A stretch of 50,000 nt of DNA from Neocallimastix lanati (nom. inval.) (GCA_016946835.1 JACVTC010000170.1:105001-155000), one strand, 5' to 3'; shown: positions 33,342 to 46,255, counted from the stretch's first letter. Notes: a model not told the origin generated them from the letters alone. Numbers and translations: made by a program.

Positions 33342-34961
33342 TATAATGATTTTGACTTTATTTCTTGTGATAAAAATAATGATATTAAAAAACCCTTCTT
33401 GAATTTAGAATTTTTAGGCCCTAATTATAAGGAAAAGTATAATAATGATATATCGACTCAGATATGTTCAGATATTTATAATTTTTCTCCAGAAACTGAG
33501 GAAATGATTGTTAAAGATAATAAAAACATACAATATCCAAAGCAAATATCATTAGGGAACAATAATAATAATATTAGTAATATTGATTATTATATTAAGG
33601 AGTTGGGTTTGAAATATTGTGATAAAAATAATATTAATAGAAATTGTTTAAATTCAGTTCTATTAGACCCTAATTATAAAGAAAGTTATGATAATGATGT
33701 AATTACTATATCAGGAATGGATATTAGTAATTTTTCTCAGGAGAAGTTTTACCATAATAACTTAGTTGAAAATAAAAGTAATAAAAACAATCAATATATA
33801 AAACAAATATTAGGGAACAATAGTAATAATATTAGTAATATTGATTATTATATTAATAATTTGGGTTTGAATTTTTGTGATAAAGATAATAATATTGATA
33901 GAGATTGTTCAAATTCAGTTCTATTAGGCCCTAATTATAAGGAAAGCTATGATAATGATGTAATAACTATTTCAGGATTGGATAATAGTAATTTTTCAAA
34001 GGAGAATTTTTATCATAACAGCTTAGAAGAAAAAAGAAGTAATAATACCAACAACGAACTAATGATATATCAATCAAACATACAATACCCTTACCAAAAT
34101 ATCAATAAAAGTAATATATTGTTAACCACTTCAAAAACAGAGAAAAGTGACGAATATATATTACCAAAAAATTATAATAATGAATATATTCAATCTTTAA
34201 AAGAAAATGATATTTCTATTGTACCTTTATTTTGGAAAAAAGAAAATCTAAATAAATTTAATAATATTTCTAACTCTGGACAAAATTTTGGTTATGAATA
34301 TCAAATATTTAATAATAATTTTAATCCTGAACAAGATTTTAGTAATGAAAAACAGTTTTTGAATAATCAATTATCAAATGGATTATTTAATGATATCTAT
34401 CAAAATAACACTAGTATGAATAAAATACTAATTAATATATCAAATTTTAATAATAAGGATAAAAAAGCATTACCTAATAGTGATAAAAATATTGTAGATA
34501 TTAAAATGAATATTAATCAAATAAATATGATTTATCAAAATTATATTATTAGCGATAAAAGTTCAACTGAACAACAATATTTATATAAAGCAGAAAAAGA
34601 AATGAATAAAACAAAATATATTCTTTATGATGAATCAAAGCAAAAAAATACCACTCTACAAAAAGAAAAAAGAGAAAATATAATAAAATATGATAATGCC
34701 TCATTTTCTAAAGGATTATACGTAAATACAAATACAGAAGGACAAATAAATTCAAAAGTTCGCTTGTTCTATGGAGCGAAGCCATTTAAATGCAATTATT
34801 GTAAAACAACATTTAAGAGAAAGTATGATTTATTAAGACATAAAAGAATACATACTGGTGAAAAGCCGTATGTATGTAAGATTTGTAATAGAAGATTTAA
34901 TAGAACAGATATATTAAAAAAGCATTTAAAAGAAAGTATTAATTGTTCAAAGCATGTTTAA
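33117..34961 (+). CDS. Asn-rich protein with C-terminal C2H2-type zinc fingers
   Basis: The 614-residue product is intron-free and starts at the first ATG after an A/T leader. The C-terminus carries a classical finger (559-579: CNYC...H...H, C-x2-C-x12-H-x3-H), the linker TGEKPY, and a second finger (587-611) with CKIC and one His at 603. Its last ligand is displaced: H-x6-C (Cys610) or a later His, not H-x3-5-H. The rest is Asn/Lys/Ile-rich low complexity, with a poly-Asn run at 65-75. Three tandem repeats fill about 77-310, each containing [F/L]LGPNYKE.Y.ND or LLDPNYKESYDND; copies two (147-231) and three (233-310) are very alike and copy one (77-146) is degenerate. It is probably a nuclear sequence-specific DNA-binding protein. 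Two fingers usually recognise only about 6 bp. Base composition is as A/T-rich as its surroundings, unlike the other genes here. Confidence 0.85.
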
Positions 34962-35838
34962 TATATTCATTATACTATTATTATGAATTTATAAATGTAT
35001 TTTAATCAATAGAATTTTTTAATAAATTAAATTTATTCATTTTAATTATTTATGTTTTTTTTTTTTTTTTTTTCTGAAATATTTTTTTTTTTTTTCTGAA
35101 ATATATTAATTGAACTTTTTCAAGAATTAAATTAATTTTAATTATTTATGGGTTAAGTTATTTTTTTGAAATTATTAAAAATTGCTTTGTTTCAATTTTT
35201 AATATTCATTAATTATCAAATAATAATGACATAAAATATTCTTCTTATTTTCTGAAATTATAAATTATAAATATATGAGCATAAACAATAAAAATAAAAT
35301 ATATATATATTAAATTTATTATTTCCTTATTTTGAAAATTTTAATATTTATTTATAATTTTCCTATATTAATTTGAATATTTAAATTGGTTATATAATAA
35401 TTCTACCTATATTTAGATAAGTTTGATTAAATTTAAATATCTAAGAAAATAAATAATTGCCATAAAAAATTTTAAAATTATTTAAAAAATATTTTTAAAT
35501 CAATTTGAAATTCCATTAATTATTGTTTAAGAAATAATGTATTTATTGTAAAGTAAAAATAGTTAATTACTTTGAACTATAATGATTATTGTTTCATAAA
35601 AAAATAAAGTTTAATAAGCTTAATAACTTTAAATTATTAATTAATTATTTGAAATGATTTCTATAATAATATAAAATGAAAATAATAAAAAAAACGAATT
35701 GTAAATATTTTTATTTATCGCCATGAAAAAATATAAAGTTGCAAAAATTTGAAACATTAAAGTAATTTTGAATATATTTTAAAATATGAATTATAAATAT
35801 AATTTAAATTGTAATATACTTTTTTCTATTTTTTATTT

Positions 35839-36023
35839 GATAAAAATTTTTTTTAAAAAAAAAAAATTATACTCACAACATATATTTTAATTTAATAAAA
35901 AAAAAAAATTATACTTTATAGTTTGAAAAAAATTTTTTTTTAAAAAAAAAAAAAAAAAAAAAATTATACTCACATATATTTTGATTTGATAAAAAATTTT
36001 TTCTACTTCATAGTTTGATAAAA

Positions 36024-36057
<34 letters not shown>

Positions 36058-36110
36058 ATACTCACATATATTTTAATTTGATAAAATTTTTATACTCACA
36101 TATATGTTAG
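35839..36110 (+). repeat. Repeats of T-run/A-run plus ATTATACTCACATATATTTT
   Basis: Four imperfect units each join a T-run to an A-run (self-complementary) and then ATTATACTCACA(ACA)TATATTTT and ATTTGATAAA. They could form hairpins. No open frame. Probably a minisatellite with slippage in the homopolymers. Confidence 0.7.
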
Positions 36111-38092
36111 CTTTAAAAATTCTATATTTTTTCTATAGAAGTTATATTATTTAAATATAAAATATAAATATATAAAGTTTTTCTTCATAATTATTCTTTT
36201 TTTTCTTTTTTTTTGTATTCTATGATTTTATTTTTTTTTTGTATTCCATTTTTCTTTCATTAATATAAATACTTTAAAAAAAATTTAATTTTAATAAATA
36301 TTTTTATAGTAAAAATAATTAAATACAGTCTTTAATACTTATTTCATATAACATTTTTTTAAAAATTAATTTATATTTCATAATATATATTTTTTAAAAA
36401 AAAAAAATTCTGTTTATTATTTATTTTAATACTCACGTTATATATAAATAAATTTCAATTTCTTATTATGTATAAATTTCAATTACAGCATAAATTTTTG
36501 TTTTAAAATTTTATACATAATGTATAATATATATATATTTACCAGATTCAAAATTTATATTTATTTGTATATTATAATTTTTATTTTTATTGTATGTAAT
36601 AATTAATAAATACTTGCCTTATAACTATAATATAATATTTCTGTTTCTTATTATTTCAGTATAATAAAATAAATATATAATTATTATTATTTATTTTTAC
36701 ATTACCTTTTTTCTTTTATATTATATATAATTAAATAAATTCATTTGAAATATTAATATTAATAAACAAATAAAAAATTTCTCTTTTTAACTTAAATAAA
36801 GAGATAACAATAAATTATTATAATATATTATTTTGAAATTCAGATTTTCGTATTAATAATTTGATGATCAGTAGTTAATACTTTAATGATGAAACTTTAA
36901 AAAGTTTAAATAGTTAAAGTATTATGAATTTATATATGTTTTAAATATTATATTTATATTGTTCTAATATCATAAAAATAAAGTTAACTTTATTTAGAAT
37001 ATATTAAATAAAAATTTTATACATTGCATGATTTATATGTTTAATTATTAATATTATTAAATGAAATAATATATTATATATATCTTTTAAAAATTATGAT
37101 TATTTCTATTTGAATTAATATATTATTTAAATAACTGAGGTTATGTAGTATTTCTATCATTTATAAAATACATTACCTTTTTTAATTATAAGCTTCTAAA
37201 ATTTATTATGAACATTTTATTATTAAAAAGAATTTATTTATATACCATTTTTCTTTATAATAAAAAAAATAATAATAAAAAAAAATAATAATAAAAAAAA
37301 ATAATTATACAATAAAAATATATATATATTTTTTGAATATTATATTAAAAATAAATACTATTAATAAAAAATATTATTTTATTACGTATATTAATATAAA
37401 ATATATAAAAATATTAATAAAATATAAAATGAATAATTTTTATATTAAATTTTCATTATTCATGAAATAAAATTATTACTATTACTATTACTATTTTTAT
37501 TTTTTATTTTTAATTATTATTAATATTACTTTTTACTATATTATAATATACTATTATAATGATAAATATTTATAATAATTAATATTGAATTATAAATAAG
37601 TAAAATAATGAATATTTTCATTAATATTAAATTATAAATAAGTAAAATATAGAATATTTTCATTAATCTAAAATATATAAAAAATAGTTCTTAATTAGTA
37701 CTATAATATGATTTAATAAAAAAAATAATCTATATTTAGAGATAAATAATTTTAAAGATAATTTTTAAAAAAGTATTAAAATATATCTTCTATATTCAAT
37801 TATTACAAAGTCATATTATCAATTAATAACATTATTATTCATATATTTATTATAATAATAATTATTAATGTAGTAACATCCTAAAACTATTTAATATTTT
37901 TATTATATTATTTTTTATTATAATAAAAATCATCATTTTATACACTATTATATTTTATTTTTCATTTTCATGTATAATTTAATTTGTTAATAAAAGTTAA
38001 TTAAAATTTTAATTAAAAATTGTAATTAAAAATGAAATTAAAATATTTAATATTAAATAAAGTTATTAATTTTATTTAATTAAAAATAAATA

Positions 38093-38440
38093 TTTCCATA
38101 AATGGAAATTGTATAATTAAAATTTATTAGTGAAAAGTTCATAAACAAAAAGTCACAACACAAACAAATGAATATTTAGTATATTCTAATTCTTTATTTA
38201 AATAAATTATTAAATATTAAATCATCTAATAATTTAGTTAATATTATAAAGCTTTTTAATCTTTCCATAAATGGAAATTGTATATCAAAATTTATTAGTG
38301 AAAAGTTCATAAACAAAAAAGTCACAACACAAACAAAAGAATATTTAGTAACTTTATGTTTATTTATTTAAATATATTCTAATTCTTTATTTAAATAAAT
38401 TATTAAATATTAAATCATATAATAGTTTAGCTAACATTAT
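38093..38440 (+). repeat. Direct repeat pair, about 160-180 bp
   Basis: Copies at 38093-38248 and 38262-38440 share the palindromic opening TTTCCATAAATGGAAA, then TTTATTAGTGAAAAGTTCAT, GTCACAACACAAACAAA, and TATTCTAATTCTTTATTTAA...AAATCAT. The second copy has a 21-base insertion near 38350. The ends are not LTR-like. Confidence 0.8.
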
Positions 38441-40320
38441 CAATAAAAATTTGCAATACAAATATTATAAATATATATAAAATATAATATTTATCAATAA
38501 TTATAATATATTAATAGTTAAATGTAAATCAATTGTTAATTATAAACAAATAATTAATGCTATATTTCTAAAATAGAATTAGTTTAATTTTATTTAACGT
38601 TCATTTTTTTTTCTATTTAAAAGTAAATTATAATTTTATTTAATGTTCAATTTTTTTTCTATTTAAAAGTAAATTAAATATTTCTATAAATATTATTTTT
38701 CTTTTTTCCTTTGACTAAAAATAAGAATCAATTATTGGTATTTCTGATTAAAATCATAAACAAAATAAAAGTTGAATACAATTTAAATTATAATATTTAT
38801 ACAAGTAAAATATAATTCATAAGAATTTTATTAAAAATATAATTTAAATTGATATTATTATTTATAACAGTAATATATAATTCATAAGAATTCTATTGAA
38901 AATATTTTATAAATTTCTACATTTTATAGAATATTAATTTTCACTTTTACAATTTATTTTTTATAATTTTTACTCCTAGAAAAGTAAATTAATTATAGAA
39001 TCTTCATATATAAATATTATTTCAAGATATATAAATGTTTTTGAAGTTTTATATTTTTTTCTCTTTCTCAAAAATAAAAAAAAAAATTATAAATTATAAA
39101 TTATAATTTTTATATTATATTTTATTTGTAAATTTTCACTTAAAAAATATGTAAATTTCTATATATGGAAAATTTTCATTAAATTTTTAATTTAAATTTT
39201 TTTTATATTAATTTTATTGAATTATATATTTCTTAAATTATTATATTATTAATGAGACTAGACATAATTTAATCAATTTATATTTTCATTTAATATATAT
39301 GTTACTTTTTTTTTTTTAGACATAAAAACATAATAATATGAGTATAATAAACCTTAAATATAGTTATAATATATTTTAATTATATATTTTCTATTGAATT
39401 ATAATATACATATTAATATTCTAATTATAGTTCTAAATCCTTACTGATATATTAAAAACAAAGTTTTAAAGATAAAAAAAAATCTCATAATAAAATTATT
39501 TATTTTATTTTATGATATTTATTTATTTTTTAAAAAAATATACATATAATCTATTATAAATTTTATATTATATATATTTATTAATAAATAATCATAGTAA
39601 TTATAATTTATTGTTTTAAAATATGTTTATATTATATCAAAAAATAAAATAATATAATCTTTTACATGTAAATAAAATATTAATTTTATTAAATTAAAAA
39701 ATTATTATTGGTAGTTGTTTAAAAATATAAATTATTTGATATATAATTAACATCTATAAAAAAGAAAAAAAATTATGTTATTTTTTCTTAATTATATATA
39801 TTTCACTATATAATTAACAACAATTTTTTTTATAACTCATTCTAAATATTTATTTCACTATATAATTAACATCTAATTATTTTTTTTTTATAATTTTTTC
39901 TTAATATTTGTTTCACAAAGTCAATCAAATAATAATACTATTCATATATATTTAATTTTTGTTAAAAAATTATATCATTATTTATTATTTAAATTTAAAT
40001 TAATTTTTGTTAAAAAATTATGTCAATATTTATTTAAATTTAAATTTATTATACTATATTAAATATCAACTTAAATTTTACTAAGATATTAATAAAAAAA
40101 ATAAAGAAACAATAATTAATATATAAAATATATATTTTAAAAACTTATTAAAATAGCAATAAAAAAACTTATATATTTAATTAAATATTTCCAAATAAAA
40201 ATTAAAACAGATAAAAATTTTTATTAGTTATTAATATTATTTTTATTATTATTATTATTTCATTTTTATTTTTTATTTTTTTATTTACAATATTATAAAA
40301 TAAACAGATATAATAGTTAT

Positions 40321-40420
40321 TTAAAAAATTATATTTAATTTATATTATTCAAAATATTTATATCTACTTTATAAAAAATTATATTTAATTTATATTATTC
40401 AAAATATTTATATCTACTTT
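40321..40420 (+). repeat. 50-bp tandem duplication
   Basis: Two adjacent identical copies (40321-40370 and 40371-40420) contain ATTATATTTAATTTATATTA and AAAATATTTATATCTACTTT. Recent duplication in non-coding DNA. Confidence 0.85.
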
Positions 40421-40923
40421 AACTGAAACATTATTATAATATCAAAATTTATACTTTTAATTAAAATCGAACAAAAATATTTTGAATAAGTATATAAAAA
40501 ATACAATAGAATAGAATGTAGTTCTGGTAAATTTACGAGACCATTTAGTATTCTTGAAAACACGGACATTAATAAAACTCAAGCCAAAATATAAAAAAAA
40601 ATTTTAAGAGTTCTCAAAAAAAGAACAAAAATATTTCATTTAAATTCACAAAAAAAGAACAAAAATATTTCATTTAAATTCAATAAATCATATAATTTTA
40701 ATAATTTTAAATAATTTTTAGAATATTATATATTATATGTATCACATAATCTTATAAATTTATAGAATATCACATAATATTCTTAATTATTAAATTTTAA
40801 AATTAAAATTTTTTATATTAAAAGAATACTAAATTTAAATAGATGAAAATAATATTAAACATTATATTACTTTTTATATCATAATTATTTTAAATTTTTA
40901 ATTTTATTTTCATTGTAATTACA

Positions 40924-41253
40924 TTGAGTTTTAAAAATAATTGTAATAATAATAAAATTCTTTATTATTTGAGCAGTAAATTATTATTATCACTAGTTAT
41001 TATAAAATTAAGTGGATACAATACTATCTACATACAGTTAGTACTTTTTAATTTTATTTTATTAAAATTTTTTATAAATTATTTCAATTCACATCATTTC
41101 CATTTTATTGTCAAGAAAACATTATGGCAAAATACAATATTGTATAAATGGAAAAGATATTCATTACCAGAATTCTCTTGGAAGCCTGAAACTAGTTTAA
41201 ATTCCCCTGAACTCTTAAAAGAATTTAACAAAAATAATCAAAATCAAATATAA
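40924..41253 (+). pseudogene. Open frame without ATG, possible exon or gene remnant
   Basis: 109 codons are open from a TTG, with no in-frame Met anywhere. The first half is Leu/Ile/Phe-rich and could be one or two membrane segments. The second half (41085-41250) has more balanced composition and reads '...KKTLWQNTILYKWKRYSLPEFSWKPETSLNSPELLKEF' in part, which looks like real coding sequence. I recognise no family. It may be a 3' exon whose upstream part is missing or spliced from elsewhere, or a decayed gene. No LINE or LTR motif is seen in it. Confidence 0.3.
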
Positions 41254-41439
41254 AAATAAATCTTTAAATAATACTTTTATCAATATCGAAGTTATATAAT
41301 TTTTATATTATTAAGTATTACCTTATATTATTATACTTTCAATATTTATATTTAATTCATGTAATTTTATTAAAATCATAATTTTTTATAAAGTTAGTAC
41401 TATATAATTATTAATTATTATTTTAATTTTATTTTTTTT

Positions 41440-41600
41440 TTAGTAAGTTTTGCCTAACTGTTAGATTCATCCGGTATACTGGAGATGGACCATGTAAGTC
41501 TTCAGTTAGTAAAGTTAGAAACATAGTCTAATGGTTAGTTACCTTGGCCATGACCACTACTTCATGGATTCCAGTAACACCTCAACCCATTTTGAAATTA
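41440..41600 (+). other. GC-richer patch with tRNA-like A box
   Basis: TAGTCTAATGG at 41524-41534 matches the pol III A box consensus TRGYNNARYGG exactly and, with the following TTAG, looks like the D-arm of tRNA-Glu. About 20 bases on, ACTACTTCATGGATTCC (41556-41572) partly matches a B box and shares ACTACTTCA..TTCC with the patch at 18.29 kb. A full cloverleaf is not possible. It may be a tRNA pseudogene, a SINE head, or an internal promoter of the LINE that begins a few hundred bases later. Confidence 0.3.
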
Positions 41601-41979
41601 TTTATTTAATTAATTATTAATAATGTTTTCCTTAATAATTTTTCTGTAAAAAATTATGAAAAATTAAAGATTCTTTCGGTTTTCAATTTAGTTGAAATCA
41701 ATTAAGAAATTCTTACTATGAAAAATTTAAGTCTATTATAGAAACTCTACATTATTAATTATAACTAATATCTTTCTAAATATTTCTTTAATATTATTAA
41801 TACATTTTAAAGCTGATTTTCCGATAAAAGTATAAATATCACTAACCTCATGAATGAAACTTGTAATTCGAAATATTGCATTGTTTGATTAATATAAATA
41901 ATTATTCTAAATTTTTAAATATTAAGAAAACTTATTTAAATAAAACATATTTTATTTTTCTCCATTTTGTGTACCGACC
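41601..41979. other. Intergenic, no gene seen
   Basis: A/T-rich with scattered moderate-GC words. No open frame or recognisable motif. The 5' boundary of the following LINE is not definable. Confidence 0.4.
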
Positions 41980-44900
41980 TATCACGTTGTTCTTCCCCTT
42001 ATAATAGATAAATCCTACCACATCGTTTAACTGATTGTAAAATAGTTCTAAAGATAGACGCTTCTCCTCACTATGGTCCTATCTATCCATTATCTCAAAA
42101 CCATTAATATATAATTATATTATATCAGCAAATATAACTTTGTTTTGAATTCGAAAATGTTCAATTGGTAACATTTACTTCCCTCAAAAGATATGGTCCG
42201 ATGCTCGTTTAAAAGCTTTCTCTAAACTTGATCAATAGTTGAGAAGTCATTCTAATAATAGCACTCCTGTGATTCTTGTTGAAGACTTCTATATGCCTTT
42301 TGAAAAACTTAATATATATATATTTCAAAATATTTTCCTTATTGGATGGTTGCTAAGCTATCTGGTAATAATAATTACTTATGCTAAAGGTTCTAAGTCC
42401 TCATGTATTGATCACATAATCTATAATAAAGCTATGTTCCCTCATGTCCACTAATCTTCATCTTATTCTCCTTTTACTGGTATATTTTATCATAAACTAA
42501 TTATATTGGCTTGTAATAAGGAACTTTTAAATGGTTTTACGAAACCTAAAATATCTTTACTATGGTATAAGCATATTTGTAATACGAAGTGTACTGGTAT
42601 TCTTTCAAATAATTACTTTTCAATTTTAGCAAATGAACTTGAACCTAATTATGAAGAAACTTCTGCGGATGTTATGGTTAAAAATTTTATTGCTACTCAC
42701 TACAGTATTAACAAAAAATTTTATTGCTACTTACTACAGTATTAACAAAAAATTTTATTGCTACTTACTACAGTATTAACAAAAAATTTTATTGCTACTT
42801 ACTACAGTATTAACAAAAAATTTTATTGCTACTTACTATAGTATTAACAAAAAATTTTATTGCTACTTACTACAGTATTGACAAAAAAATCAAAACTTTT
42901 ATCCCATCTGAACTTAAAAGACTTGCATTTCATTCTTTATATTATGTAAAGAAACTTTCTAATAATATGCATTTAAATTAAAAGAATATTAAATTTTTTT
43001 CTGAACCAATTTACTCAATATCATAAATTATGTAAGACTATTAATAAAATTAAAAATACTATTCTTTCATACCATTATAAAGTAAATATTGTTGAAGTTA
43101 GTAGTTTTTTTTTTATTTCTTAGGATTATCATCATGGATGGAACTGTCTTAAAAAATTATCTAAACCAGCATATTCGCTCTCTCATTCTTATTCTATTAA
43201 ACCCAAAGCACTTTTTGTAATAAAGAATTGGAAAAAAGAATTTTTGGTGCGAGCAAAAGCCTTGAAATTATTTTCAATAAAATCTGAAGCGGATCGTTAC
43301 CAAATGACTAAAACTCTGTATCAATTGTGTCTATTCCAAAGAAAAGTGATTTTTCCATGTATAGATGTATTTCTCTAATCAATGTTTGTCTTAAATTCAT
43401 AATTAAAATAATTACTGATAGATTTCTAAGTATGCTTTTGTATAAAATTTATTAGACTTAAATAATTTGGCTTTCGTAATCACGAAGAGCGTATTAACCT
43501 TTATATCTCTATAAGAGAAAATTGTCGAAGAAGAAATTTTAAAGGTAAATTTACATATGAAGCATTTCTTGATCTTAAAAAGACCTACGACTCTATTCCT
43601 ATTTACAACATTCGTACTAAATTATTTCATCCTGGTATTCGTGATAAATGTTTCAATTTTATTTCAATTTTGTAAATTATTCTGGTTATGAAGATCCTAC
43701 TTTTTATCTTAAGATATATTCCATTCTCAAAGAATCTATTTATACATAATTAGGCATCTCTTTCAATAACGCTCTTTCACTCAAACCTATTATTTCCTTT
43801 ATTGAGACTAAAGTTAAGAAATCTTTATACTCATTTTCCAATTTCCTAACAATAGGTTAATTCCTTTACCTTTTAAGTGATATATTATTCAGTCTTATAT
43901 TTTGCTCCACCTTTAGGTTTAAACATGACTAATATAAATAAATTTTAATCTCTTATTAATAATAGTTTATTATGGTGTATTTACCCTTCCTCAAGTATTA
44001 AAGAAAATGATTTAGATAAAAATACTGAAAAGAAATCTCATAAGAAATATTATATTAAAAGAAACTCAAGTATTGATATTTATGGTTTATCACATTATCT
44101 CAAAATTTTTCATATTGCTGAATTTTGGGCTTCCCTTCAAATAAAATTTATTTTTTTAAATAGAGAAATTCAGAATGTATTATAAAGGACCTAATAGAGA
44201 ATATTCCTAAGATGTCCCATTTTTCTTGGAAGAAAAAATCATGTTCTCTCTATAGAAAAATTAGAGATGAAAATGTTAAGAAATAAGAAGATGTAATTGA
44301 ATTTAATTGATTGAATAATGGTAAACGTCAAGGAATTAAAGGTACAAATTATGATAAATACAAATATATTGAAATAAGAGAATTATTCAAGCTCAGCCTT
44401 AAATATTCCCAATATAACTTGGATTTTAATTGAGTTTTAAGATTAACATCTGGTTTCAAATGCAACACATTTATTACTATCAGAAGTGGTAAATTTTTGA
44501 TAATTTTCCAAAAGTTTACCTATGCTGCGGAGAAAGTATACAGTCATTCTTCTATAGGATATTCGAATGTTCTTCCTTTTCATTATATAAATATGAATCT
44601 TTAGATTTTATCAATAACATTTTGTAATATTCAGTAATAAAATAAAAACTCCTTCCATATTTCCAACAAATTCTAATATTTTAGAATATAAAAATTTATC
44701 AATAAATATATTTATATATTCCTTTATATTACTTCTCTGAAGAATTTCAGCTTTAGATGAGCTACAATTAGATATTGGGGAACGGAAACGTTTAAATGAA
44801 CAACTCTTATACAATTCTCAGGATCTATTGTTCCATATATGGTGGGGCTTGCACGTTATCACGCTAAAACAATACCTATCATTAGTAGCTCTATTGAATT

Positions 44901-45418
44901 ACTTTTTGATCGATTTACTAAGAAATACTTCAGTACCAAGAGTTCCAACGTCATACCGATTAGGCTTAGGAATAATATTATTAAAAGTCCTACTATATAT
45001 ATTTCAAACACAAATACTAATAGTCTAGTTAAGTTCACAGAATCTATAGAGAGTAATTCATTTAATGAGAATCTTTCTGTACTTTCAGGTGAGAGTTTAG
45101 TAGACCGCATATTATCTATTTTAAGAATTGTACTTCTTTGTTTTATTATTTTAAATTTAAATGATGATCATGTTACTATATATTGCATACATCACGCCAT
45201 AATTTTTTTAATTTAGATCTTATTTTTATTCTTTATTACATTAAATTTTCTATTATTAATTAAGAAAATTTTTTGTTTTTTTTTATTTATTCTTATATAT
45301 ACATTTTATTTTTATCTTTAATTTATATAATGTATTTTTTTAAAATATAATACATACAAATATAATTATCTATTTAATAAAGCATTAAAAGTGAATTCTC
45401 TTCCTAGTCATTAAAAAA
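41980..45418 (+). mobile_element. Degenerate near-full-span LINE (endonuclease, RT, Cys-rich C-terminus, 3'UTR, A-tail)
   Basis: Pieces lie in LINE order. The APE-type endonuclease (42239-42454) reads 'VILVEDF' (GDFN position, mutated to EDFY) and then 'TYAKGSKSSCIDHIIYNK' (T..rg..S.IDhI). The RT region shows 'SIPKKSDFSMYRCISLINVCLKFIIK' (about 43325-43410), 'FGFRNHEERINLYISIRENCRRR' (43464-43532) and 'FLDLKKTYDSIP' (43565 on), which carries the first catalytic Asp. 'LGISFNNALSLKPIISFIETKVKK' (about 43750-43825), a post-RT segment, follows, so the palm motif with the paired Asp (FADD) has been lost by deletion. 'SSIDIYGLSHYLKIFHIAEFWASLQ' and the Cys element 'LCCGES' (44518-44535) come next, then the C-terminus to about 45216. 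The 3'UTR ends GAATTCTCTTCCTAGTCATT and a short A-tail (45412-45418). Many stops and frameshifts. Confidence 0.82.
42680..42882 (+). repeat. 34-bp minisatellite, six copies, inside the LINE
   Basis: Unit AAAAAATTTTATTGCTACTT followed by ACTACAGTATTAAC. Copies are 42680-42712 (33 bp), 42713-42746, 42747-42780, 42781-42814, 42815-42848 and 42849-42882. They are nearly identical, with one or two substitutions. The unit length is not a multiple of three, so each copy shifts the reading frame of the host ORF2. Confidence 0.95.
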
Positions 45419-45599
45419 AGCCAACAATACTAAAACATGTAATAAAATGGTAATATACAAATAATTGATTATACTAATTGCTATTATTATTTTTTACAGT
45501 ATGATCGATATATATATTTAAACCAATTATTACCAAAAAAAAAAAAAGGTTAACCGAAGAGTGTTAAGGTGGATAGAGAAAAGCATAAAAAATATACCC
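45419..45599. other. Intergenic, no gene seen
   Basis: A/T-rich DNA after the LINE A-tail; no motif recognised. Confidence 0.4.
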
Positions 45600-45848
45600 C
45601 AAATTTGAATGATAATCTTAATTCACAACACTGCACCAGTTAAATGTAATTTTGATTTAATTTTTAATTAAAATGGCAAAAAAACACTATTCAACCAAGA
45701 AAGTCAACGTCTAATTGATACAATATAGAAGAACTTTCAAGTTCTTTCATAGAACATAAATACTAATAATTGTTCTTCACTCAGTGAATCTATGGAAATA
45801 GAATCTCCTTATAATATTTTTAATAATATCAATTCTCATCATCATTAA
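45600..45848 (+). pseudogene. Decayed coding fragment, unknown family
   Basis: In one frame this reads through several stops, including two TAGs that sit where Gln is plausible. A typical part is 'NGKKTLFNQESQRLIDTI', stop, 'KNFQVLS', stop, 'NINTNNCSSLSESMEIESP' ending at 45848. Composition is coding-like and unlike the flanking DNA. Its place between LINE copies suggests a LINE ORF1 or 5' part, but no zinc knuckle or other diagnostic motif is visible, so this is only a guess. Confidence 0.35.
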
Positions 45849-46079
45849 AAACTTTCATGTATATTTTTTTCAATATATATAATATCAATCTTATTAAAGT
45901 TTTATTTTTTATTTTCTATAATTTTATTATTTCATTATAAAAAAAAAATAAATAAATAAATTTTATATTTATATATAGTAATGAAAATAATAATATATGG
46001 ATTATATTTATAATAATAGAATTATATTTATAAAAATAATAATATATTGTAAATAATAATTAATATTACGTATAAATTA

Positions 46080-46255
46080 AAATTATTCTTACTTTTTAAA
46101 TAAGTAATAACTCTAAATTGAAGATTATTCTTAACTTTTTAAATAAGTATTAACTCTAATTTTGAAGATTATTCTTAACTTTTTAAATAAGTATTAACTC
46201 TAATTTTGAAGATTATTCTTAACTTTTAAATAAGTATTAACTCTAATTTGAATAA
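46080..46255 (+). repeat. 44-bp tandem repeat, four copies
   Basis: Unit GATTATTCTTAACTTTTTAA plus ATAAGTATTAACTCTAATTTTGAA. Copies start at about 46080, 46123, 46167 and 46211, and differ by one or two bases. Non-coding. Confidence 0.85.

Larger units (their letters stand above)
34962..40923. other. Gene-free A/T desert with dispersed duplications
   Basis: No coding sequence recognised. It contains T-runs just downstream of the zinc-finger gene (35056-35094, two copies of T-run plus CTGAAATAT) and a set of alternating T/A runs at 35.83-36.11 kb. There is a 170-bp pair at 38.09-38.44 kb, a 50-bp doublet at 40.32 kb, and a doublet built on AAAAAAAGAACAAAAATATT at about 40617-40690. Short units TTAATTTTTGTTAAAAAATTAT (about 39954 and 40002) and TATATAATTAACA (about 39800-39875) are also repeated. 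Confidence 0.65.

Noticed and set aside
41520-41590. Functional tRNA-Glu gene
   Set aside because: The D-arm/A-box part fits, but no acceptor stem, anticodon stem or T-arm pairing can be made.
42680-42882. CRISPR-like regular repeat
   Set aside because: Copies are contiguous 34-bp units with no unique spacers, so it is a minisatellite. The window is also eukaryotic.
45672-45848. Alternative genetic code with TAG as Gln
   Set aside because: Only this fragment shows TAG at Gln-like positions, while intact genes end normally with TAA. The fragment also has TGA and TAA in frame, so it is simply decayed.
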